NCBI GenBank assembly: GCA_027625915.1
Contig: JANTQA010000042.1
Coordinates: 6,336,001-6,400,000 of the forward strand
DNA: 64,000 bases
Source of the DNA: Anaeramoeba flamelloides
Lineage: Eukaryota > Metamonada > Anaeramoebidae
Direction of reading: 5' to 3'
This document shows positions 56,401-64,000 of this stretch, one piece after another. The translations under genes were made by a program, and so were the position numbers. The notes beneath the pieces were generated by a model that had not been told where the DNA came from, did not search any database, and saw nothing but the letters and a program-made list of their open reading frames with translations. Positions within the stretch are counted from its first letter, which is position 1. Every line of letters begins with the position of its first letter.

Positions 56401-59363
56401 AGTATAAAAATTAAGAAAAATAAAATCAAAAACTAAAAAAAAATAAAACTCAATTTTTGAAATGAACATTATGTATTTTTTATTACTGAACTTTCACGAA
56501 GAAAAGGTTATAAATAATATTGTTTTGTTTATCAACATATTCATTTAAAAGACACTATATAGTCTCAATTTTTTTAATGTTTATTGGTATTTTCGAAGAT
56601 CTCTTTTTTTTTCCACATGATCTTTTTGAAAAAAAAAGTATAAAAAAATGAATCAAAAAAAAAGAAAAAAAGAAAAACAATATCTACTTGATCTTCAAAA
56701 AATAAGAAAAAAAAAAAGAAAAAGAAAATAGAAAGAAAGGAAAAAGAAATACAAACAAAACTAAAATTTGCCAAAATTAGAAAAAATGATTCTGATCTAA
56801 AAAATGAAATTTTTTTCGCGAAGAATCTAGGATAAAACCACACAAACTCAGCTTCCAATAACATTATAAAGTGAGTCAAAATTTATGAAAAATAATATAT
56901 TTTTATGAGGATTGGGTTTAATAAAGAAATTTTTATAAATAAATTTTACCATCTTTTTTGGGAATAGCTTATTGTTCCAAAAAATTTTACAATTTTTTAC
57001 ATGTTATCCTTGGATTATAATAAAAATTGTTTGAAAGTGGAATTGTAGTTTTATCATTAAACCGAGCCTATGAACACCCAATTTTATTAGACTTTCGTAA
57101 AAACGGTGTTTTTAATCTTTTAAACAATTTTGGACTATTTCTTGGAATATTTAAGAGATTTATTGTATGAATAAAAATATAAAAAATTAATAAAAAGATA
57201 TATCTAATTATCAAATTCCGAAATGAGGATAAAGAAATCAAAAAAAAAAAAAAAAAAAAAAATATTTATGGATTAAAGGCATATTTTACTCTTGGTATTC
57301 TTTTGAACTGTCATATTTGTGCAAAAAAACTTGAATTTTAGCTGAGTTGGATTTGGTGATATTGTGTTTGTTTTGTTAATAAATATAATTCAAACAAAAT
57401 AAAAATAATATAACTGAAATGAATTTAGCTTTTAATTCACCAAAAAAAGAAAATCTCTTCTCTGGAAAAAAAAAATAAAATGTACAAACTCTTAATTTTT
57501 TTTTTTTTTTTCATTATTTTTATCAAATTTTAATTGTCAATATTAGTAAATTCAAATTTTTCATTTTTTTTGATTTTTGAAATTATTTTAAGGTACTGAA
57601 ACTAAAGAGCACAAATCAAAAAAATAAAAAAACTTATCACAGATTTAAATTTCAGTAGTTCTTGTTACCTGATTGTTTACTGAAGAATTTTTTATTAAAA
57701 ATCACGGATCTCAAAAATATCTCTTAAAGCTTCAAATATATAAATCTCTATTATTATTATATTTTTATCTCTAATTAATAAACAATTGAATTACTGTTAT
57801 TTTAAAACAAATGGTATTAGCTGGTGCATTAGTTTTAGTTGATGGTGGTGTATGCTGTATTGATGAATTTGATTGTATTAAAAAGAATGATCGCTCAACA
57901 ATTCACGAAGCTATGGAACAGCAGACTTTATCTATTGCAAAAGCGGGAATTGTATGTAGTTTAAATTCGAGATGTTCTGTTATCGCGGCGGCTAATCCTA
58001 AAGGGAAATATGACCTTACCCAAAGCTTGTCCATGAACATTTCAATTGCATCCCCATTATTATCGAGGTTTGATATTGTTTTAGTTTTGTTAGATACAAT
58101 CGATAGTGTGTGGGATTCAAAAATCACAAATTATATTTTAAACAAAAGAAATAAAGACCTTAAACTCTTTTCCAAGACAACAAGTCCAAATGAAGATGAA
58201 AAAGATCAAGAAAGTCAATTTACTCAATTATGGTCTTTACAGAAGGTAAGGGCTTATATCTCTTTTGTGAAAGATCAATATACGCCGGAACTAAGTATTT
58301 CTGCAAAGAAAGTAATGATGGCGTATTATCAGCAACAAAGGAATTTGGATACGAGAAATGCAGCAAGGGCTACTGTCCGTTTGCTGGAAAGTGTAATTCG
58401 ATTATCCCAGGCACATGCAAGATTGATGTTTCGAATTATAGTCGCGGTTCAAGATGCCCTCTTTTCAATTATTGTTGTTGATTCTTCAACAACCACAAAT
58501 AGTTTATTAGGATTTAAAAATATTATTCATTCAAGTTTCCCCAAATCCCCACTTAAGAATTATCAAAATACAGCCAAAATTGTGTTGCAAAAACTTGGCT
58601 TGGCTGAGCTATTGAAAAAGGAAATAATTTTGCCTGGTGAATCTTTATATTGCCCAACCTCAACTTTTAATGAAATATCTTCACATAAAAGTAAACTTAA
58701 AGAAACATTCCTTGAACTTAAAGAAAAACAAAAACTGGAGCAATTAAAAAAGGAAAAAAGAAAAAAGAAAAAACAAGAGCTTTTAGATAAGAAAAAAAGC
58801 CTTCGTCTTCTTCAAAGAAAAAATCAATTAATTTATTTTTCAAATACACATTCAAAGAGGGTAATACATAATAGAAAAAACTATTTATTCCCCTCTCAAT
58901 TTTTATCAAAAAATAATAACTTGCAAAGAAAAAGAAAAATTTTTTAAAAATAAACAATCAAATGGAAATGAAAAGAAAAAATCCAAAAAAATCCAAAAAA
59001 ATGAACAGAATGCCGAAAGGGGGCATCATCAAGGATATAAACAAAATGAAAGTGGAATAAATGATCAATCCCAACTAAACCAAAAATCACAAAAATTATT
59101 TTCATCGTCACTGTCGGTACGATCTGCTATATTACCATTTACTTCATCTATATTACCCTCCACTCCAATTTTAATTGGAAATGAAGATAATAAGCAAAGA
59201 GAAAATAATAATAATAATAATAATAATGGTACATCTTACAACATAAATTCAAACAAAGCTCTAATGCAAAGCAATTATGATCAGGTTGATAAATCCCAAA
59301 TTAATAATGGAATAATTATACACAAATCAAAAAAAACGTCGAAAAAATTATCCAAAATGACAT
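53404..59363 (+). CDS. MCM9: MCM9 replication/repair helicase
   Basis: Exons as seen: 53404-53485, 53718-53802, 53955-55030 and 57821 onward, all with GT-AG borders and matching phases. The N-terminus has [17 protein letters not shown] and [18 protein letters not shown]. Next come the OB fold and Zn site ([24 protein letters not shown]). The AAA+ core follows: Walker [10 protein letters not shown] (about 54882), [20 protein letters not shown], Walker B CCIDEFD (about 57850), [18 protein letters not shown], sensor AANPKGKYD and arginine finger [28 protein letters not shown] and [13 protein letters not shown] are MCM9-specific. MCM9 works with MCM8 in recombination repair. The frame breaks near 53987, 54238 and 54353 would each be explained by one missing base. 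A stop at 58945-58947 comes after a further frame change; a Ser/Asn-rich tail stays open in another frame (58865-59363) to TAA. Sequencing error or decay could explain this; the helicase core itself is clean. Confidence 0.93.
55800..56350. repeat. dispersed AT-rich long repeat, copy C
   Basis: Patches match copy B at 50080-50150 and 51410-51500 in direct orientation, and its right end (GTATTCAAGAACAACTAATA at about 56325) matches the left end of copy B in inverted orientation. It lies in the MCM9 intron. Confidence 0.48.
56760..56845. repeat. short dispersed repeat, pair member 1
   Basis: AAATTAGAAAAAATGATTCT...GAT and the following A/T-rich block up to GGATAAAAC resemble 62190-62270 in order and spacing. 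It is non-coding. Confidence 0.5.
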
Positions 59364-60939
59364 AAAAAAAAAAAAAAAATATCAAAGAAAAATAAATCAA
59401 AATCAAAAAAAAAAACTTGAAAAAAATTTCTTTTATTAGTAATGAAGATGAAATTGTTGGTGATAGTAATATTTCTACTCTATAAAATAACCTTTCATAT
59501 TTTTATAAATAAATATTAATATTAATATTTTTATTTTAAATTAAAAACTTTTTACCAACCATATATATATTATATTATGGGTTTGTTTCCATGTTTTAGC
59601 ATATTAAAAAGAATAAGATTCTATAGAATAATTCAGGGGTTGTTAACTCTGATTTCTTTTTTTTTTTTTTTTTTTCCTATTTTCTAATGGTTTACTGAAA
59701 ATAAATTATCATAAATGTACAATTAAAGGTGATAAATAAACACCTTTATCAACTTTAGAGAAATAAATTAACATTTAAAATAATTCATTTTTCCCACTGA
59801 AATTTTCAGTCAAAAGATTTTGATGCTTTTTGTTTGGTTTTTTTGAGATCAAAACAGAAAAAGAAAAATTTGAAAAAAGATTTTTATTTTTTAGAAACGA
59901 CACTTTTAGTAATTTCTGGGAGTCTTTATGAACAATTAAAAATTGAGACCTTTAACCTTAGTTTAAAAATATAATAAAAATAAATCAAATATTGTATCCT
60001 TGAAGATCTAAAATAATTGATCCTCTATTTTATTCACAAATATTAATTCAATTTCTTGAAATCAAAAAGATTAGGCAATATTCTTTTTCAAATATTCAGA
60101 GTATAAAAAAGGAATTATTAGGATTATAATCAGTTATTTGATAATATCTATTTTTATTTGTTATATATGTATATATAATGATCAATTTGAATTTTATTTT
60201 TATTTGTTAGTATGTAATTAAACAATTGAGTAATTGTAAATTCTATTTATATATTTAATTCTGGGTTGTTAATAACCCACTGATAAAAAAATATGATAGG
60301 GTTATTAATTGTGGATTATAAATAACATAATTATGTGTATTTCTTTATATTAGAAATTGAATTTTCCAAGTTTTAAAAAGGTATTTTGGAAGAATTTTTA
60401 ATTTAATAGAATTTTGGTTTGTTTCTCAGATTTTTTTAGTGAATAAATAAAAATAATAAAAAGAAATGTTCTTTGAAAAAAGAAATTATATTTCTTTTAT
60501 GTTTAAAATAATTATTGTAATTTTTTTGAAATTATATATTTTATATACTGTGCTTTTTTTGAACTTAATAACTTTATTTTTATATACTTTGTACACATAC
60601 AATACAATTTCTTTCTTCTTTCAAAGAAAATACATTTTTTGGAATAATTTGGAAATATGTTAAATTTTGAAAATTTTCAAATATGAGAAAAGTGGATAAG
60701 ACTTTTAGAAAATAATTTGTTAACGAAAAAAGGAGCGTAGATTAAGTTTACTTTTCTAGATATCAGATTATTTGACTTCATTTTTCAATTTCGAGATGTG
60801 GTAACTTTTTTTGAATTTGTAATTAAAAATACTTAAAAATCTTTTTTTAGTTAGAATTAGAGTAATCTTTTTTGCAAAAATATTATTTTCAAAATATTCC
60901 CCTAACAAAAACATGGAATAAAAAAATGGGGGGACTATT

Positions 60940-61375
60940 TTTTTATTATTGAGGAAGAAGTGTAAATTACACCCTAGTTGCCCTTATACTTAAATTTCTG
61001 AAAGGAAATTTAAGCATAAAATCATAGATTTCATGATAATTAATTAATGAAAATAATTCCAAACTATCACAGTTTAAAATCAATTGATTAAGATTTATTT
61101 CTTTTAATTTATTTAGAAACATTTTTCTATTTTATTTATAAGAAGGGCATGCCCATAAAAATGATTAATATTTTCTATAATTTCTTTATGTTCATATTTT
61201 AAACATAAAGGACCAATTTTATTTGATTTTATATCTATTACATAATAATATCTGTTTAGGCGATTAGTAAATGTACTAAATTTTAGGATTGTTGAGCTTG
61301 ATGGATAACTTAAATATTTTTGAGTTTTAAATAAAGATATTTGATATTTTATTATTGTGAAATATTTCTTCACTT
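60940..61375 (-). mobile_element. 5'-truncated LINE tail, copy 4
   Basis: A T run at 60940-60946 is the A tail on the minus strand. The minus-strand frame reads KYLSYPSSSTILKFSTFTNR, then NRYYYVIDIKSNKIGPLCLK (first knuckle Cys replaced by Gly) and YEHKEIIENINHF. It is the longest copy at its 5' side. It aligns base by base with 39104-39470 and 46100-46505. Confidence 0.78.
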
Positions 61376-62189
61376 TCCAGCTCTAAAAAATGGGAGGTTA
61401 TTTTCTGAAATAAAAGCATTTGGTTTGGATATTTTCGTAAAAGTGATTAAATTCATTAATATTCCAAATAATTAATAAGAATACAAATAGGGATTAAAGA
61501 ATTTTAATAACTATAGTATTTGATTTAAATTTTCTTTATTTCAATTTATTTGGATCATTTTAATAAAATACTCTTCTTAAACAAATTTTTTATGTTAATA
61601 GGAAAGTTTAGTCTCACTGAAGATTTTTCACTATTTTTTATATTTGACATAATAAATATTATTTAAAAAATAAGTGTCTCTATGATTTAGTAATTTGTTT
61701 TTTATAACAATTCCATTCAGTATTAAATCCTAAATCTTATAATTTAATTCAATTTTATAAAAAAATGTTTTTTTTTGTAGATATGCGATTAAAAATGAAA
61801 AATTCTCTTTTTTATAAGAATAAACCAAACCCAGATAGTTTAGAAATGAGAGAAATAATAAACTTCGGATTAGAGTCGATATTCATAAACTAAATATCTG
61901 ATCAAACCATAAATTTCAAAAAAAAAATATTAAAAAAATTTTTGGGCACTTTTCATTGGAACATCTTATGCAAAATTTCTCAATTTCTTTTAGGAAAATT
62001 AAAATTGTTGACAATAAGAATTTTTAATAGTAAATCTATGAATTTTGAAACGGAATTAGAAAGCCTCACATTTTCTTCAAGTCGATTTGGGTTTAAAACA
62101 TTTTTTTTTTTTTTCATATTTAATTTGTAAAAAAAAATAAAAAAAAAAAAAAATACAAAAAAAGTAAAAAGCAAAAAAAAAGAATTTTG

Positions 62190-62270
62190 GCTAAATTAGA
62201 AAAAATGATTTCGATCTCAAAATTGAAAATTTATTTTGACAAAAATAGTGGATAAAACTTATAAATTTTG
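62190..62270. repeat. short dispersed repeat, pair member 2
   Basis: It matches 56760-56845 in sequence order (AAATTAGAAAAAATGATTTC...GGATAAAAC). Confidence 0.5.
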
Positions 62271-62318
62271 TTCTTTTTCTTCTGTAAAACTGTTCCCCTT
62301 TGACTGAAAAAAAAAAGT

Positions 62319-62353
62319 TTATATATATATATATGTATGTATGTATGTATATA
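62319..62353. repeat. TATA/TATG microsatellite
   Basis: About eight AT units followed by about five TATG units, close to the 3' end of the muniscin gene. Confidence 0.9.
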
Positions 62354-62405
62354 TTTATCCGTGTCATTTATTTAATTGATTTAAAATCATAATGGCTTAT
62401 TAGGT

Positions 62406-64000
62406 TTAATTCTGATTAAAATTTACGATGTATTCCTGAGATATTAATAAATGCTTTCTCTTCGAAAAATTAAAAAATTGTTGGGATTGTTGATCAATTT
62501 CAAAATGAAGATTAGCAAGAGAAAAGTTTTCAACTTGGAATTTTAAGGAAATGGGTTCGAACTGTATTTGTTGATTTGTTTGGAATTTGGCTTTTAATAC
62601 TCCTGTGGTGTTATTTTCATTTACTTCTACATCCCACATAACTTTTTGCTTTGATTCATTTATTGAGGCATGGGGGGTTGTGGCTACTTTAATTACATTA
62701 ACTTTTGATGATAATAAAAGTTTAAAATTTGACAAATTTTTTAAAGCTTTTTGATTTAGAAAATAATTTATAGTTATAATTGAAACATTTTGTTGTGTCT
62801 TCACTTCAGGATGCAATTTTATTGCATGGAAGAGTAAATCCCTTTTCACAAGATATTGGAAAACTGGCTGTTGTGCCTTCAATATGGTATTCATATTATT
62901 GCATGTATAGATGGATTTGGAAGTTTCGTTTAAAAATCTGGGATTACATAAAAATTTTTCAACTCTTTCTTTATTTTTTACCATTAAATTTAATTTTGGT
63001 AATTTGATTCTTTGATCTCTTTTGATGACAGATTCGGTGGGGTCTGTTAGTATTACTTCACCTAAAATACGAGTTTTGAGAAGTTTTGTAGAAAAGCATT
63101 GGCAATATAATTTTTCTTTTATAAGTATTTCTAAATTTGTTTGCTTAATTGTTTCATTCGGTTGGTTATTATTGCTATTTGAAAATACTGTTAAATTTTC
63201 AAAGGAGTTAGATGGTGATAAATTATTTGGTGAATGGAACGGTGAATGGAACGGTGTTTCAAATACTGATTGGTTGCTGTTATTGTTAATTTTTGTTGAA
63301 GAAGAAGATGTTGTTGTTGTTGATTGCATATTTTGCAAACCATCAAATCTTCTTGTATTTTGGATTTGTGGTTTATAATTATAATTATTCACAAAAAATG
63401 GATCAGAGCCTAAAGTACGAATTGGCATTCCATTTAATCTTGGAGAACCAAGTCTTTTAACAGTGTTTCTTGTTTGTTGTTGTTTATTGTCATAGGAATT
63501 TTTATTAAGCTCTGGTAAACTGATTGTATGTTTCATTGGGAACAACGTTTGTTTCTTTATAACTCCCTTTTTCTTTATATTGGATTGGTTGCCAAATGGA
63601 TCGAAAGAGGTGGTTGTGTTTGTTTGTAAGGAATTGTCATTAAGAATGTTATTTTGTTGATTGTTTTTGATATTTCTTTTATTATCATTGTTCTTTTGAT
63701 TATTGATTAAATTATTATTTGAATTATTAGTATTAGTGTTAAAATTATTAGTGTTACTGTTTGTGTTAGTGTTAGTATTTGTATTTGTATTATTTAAATT
63801 TGTCAAAACGTTAAAGTCTATTAATGAATTCGAATCTGAATTTGGATTTGGGTTTTTTTGAATTGTTTGTTTATTATTTTTAAGATTTTCTCTTGAAGAA
63901 GATGTTGAAAATCCTTTTGTTGGTGTTGTATTTCCTGAGCTTTGGGCCCCAAATGGATCAAAAATCTTCCCACTTTTGGGTGTGTTTGGACCAGTGCTCT
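62406..64000 (-). CDS. FCHo/muniscin-type endocytic adaptor, C-terminal part
   Basis: The frame is open to the window edge, so the N-terminus (expected F-BAR or linker) lies beyond 64000. The visible part has a Ser/Asn-rich linker with DPF motifs (FDPFGAQ near the edge, FDPFGNQ, SDPFFV), which bind the AP-2 appendage in the clathrin pathway. A C-terminal mu-homology domain of about 240 residues follows, opening with LEILIKEKLYCQCF. Its later landmarks are YLVKRDLLFHAIKLHPEVKT, MWDVEVNE, GVLKAKFQ, a phenylalanine-rich strand (ISLKFQVENFSLANLHFEI) and the closing SQEYIVNF. That layout matches the muniscin C-terminal domain of FCHo/Syp1, which seeds clathrin-coated pits. The alternative is a stonin-like mu domain, but DPF motifs and this strand order favour muniscin. 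The Asn/Thr run at about 63700-63800 is typical of this genome. Confidence 0.85.
   Translation of the reverse strand, partial: STGPNTPKSGKIFDPFGAQSSGNTTPTKGFSTSSSRENLKNNKQTIQKNPNPNSDSNSLIDFNVLTNLNNTNTNTNTNTNSNTNNFNTNTNNSNNNLINNQKNNDNKRNIKNNQQNNILNDNSLQTNTTTSFDPFGNQSNIKKKGVIKKQTLFPMKHTISLPELNKNSYDNKQQQTRNTVKRLGSPRLNGMPIRTLGSDPFFVNNYNYKPQIQNTRRFDGLQNMQSTTTTSSSSTKINNNSNQSVFETPFHSPFHSPNNLSPSNSFENLTVFSNSNNNQPNETIKQTNLEILIKEKLYCQCFSTKLLKTRILGEVILTDPTESVIKRDQRIKLPKLNLMVKNKERVEKFLCNPRFLNETSKSIYTCNNMNTILKAQQPVFQYLVKRDLLFHAIKLHPEVKTQQNVSIITINYFLNQKALKNLSNFKLLLSSKVNVIKVATTPHASINESKQKVMWDVEVNENNTTGVLKAKFQTNQQIQFEPISLKFQVENFSLANLHFEIDQQSQQFFNFSKRKHLLISQEYIVNFNQN

Larger units (their letters stand above)
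55031..57820 (+). other. 2.8 kb intron of MCM9
   Basis: It begins GTAAGC and ends ATTAG. Splicing restores [16 protein letters not shown] across the Walker B region. It holds a G/T-rich segment (55370-55560), part of a dispersed repeat (55800-56350) and a Lys/Phe-run segment at 56574-56880 with a relative at 62190-62270. No nested gene was recognised. Confidence 0.9.
59364..62405. other. 3 kb convergent intergenic region between MCM9 and the muniscin gene
   Basis: Both neighbouring genes end toward it. It contains one LINE tail (60940-61375), a short dispersed repeat (62190-62270) and TATA/TATG microsatellite sequence at 62319-62353. The small frames at 60466-60663 and 61942-62130 are low-complexity and rejected. 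Confidence 0.6.

Noticed and set aside
1-64000. tRNA, rRNA or CRISPR genes
   Set aside because: No cloverleaf with a GTTCGANTCC arm, no rRNA-like GC-rich block and no regularly spaced identical repeats with unique spacers were found.

Overview
This is a nuclear genome fragment from a very AT-rich eukaryote. Spliceosomal introns, long homopolymer runs, Asn-repeat and Glu/Lys-repeat proteins, a RhoGEF-MORN protein, a decayed Ras gene and a muniscin all point to an amoeboid protist. Anaeramoeba or an amoebozoan would fit, but that is inference from style, not a species call. TAA ends proteins exactly where their families end (the HECT ligase, the H3 variant), so the standard genetic code is used.

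Layout: a possible two-exon small membrane protein (767-1063, +); a stand-alone myosin-I TH1-domain protein (3021-3599, -); a divergent histone H3 resembling a centromeric H3 (10497-11147, -); an 11.3 kb HUWE1/Tom1-class HECT ubiquitin ligase (16889-28195, +); a CDC123/D123 protein (32242-33303, -); an RGS-domain exon (37738-37941, +); a RhoGEF-PH-MORN protein with a 3 kb intron (43059-48573, +); MCM9 with a 2.8 kb intron (53404 to about 59363, +); and the C-terminal part of an FCHo/muniscin endocytic adaptor (62406-64000, -, running off the window). The genes do not form one pathway. Three touch Ras/Rho/G-protein or membrane-cortex biology (RhoGEF-MORN, RGS, TH1), and two touch chromosomes (H3 variant, MCM9).

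Most of the remaining bases are gene-poor DNA filled with small non-autonomous repeats. These include five copies of a roughly 200 bp Tc1/mariner-like foldback MITE, several related 340-500 bp TA-flanked inverted-repeat elements, a nested 850 bp inverted repeat, five 5'-truncated LINE tails all in the same orientation, and a composite palindromic repeat carrying arrays with an exact 10 bp period. The two long introns hold repeats or unusual sequence, and the RhoGEF-MORN intron also holds a decayed Ras-like gene in antisense orientation.

Several good host genes are interrupted by reading-frame breaks, most of them in homopolymer runs. This looks like uncorrected assembly error, although real decay cannot be excluded from sequence alone. 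I saw no tRNA, rRNA, CRISPR, LTR element, Polinton or viral gene.
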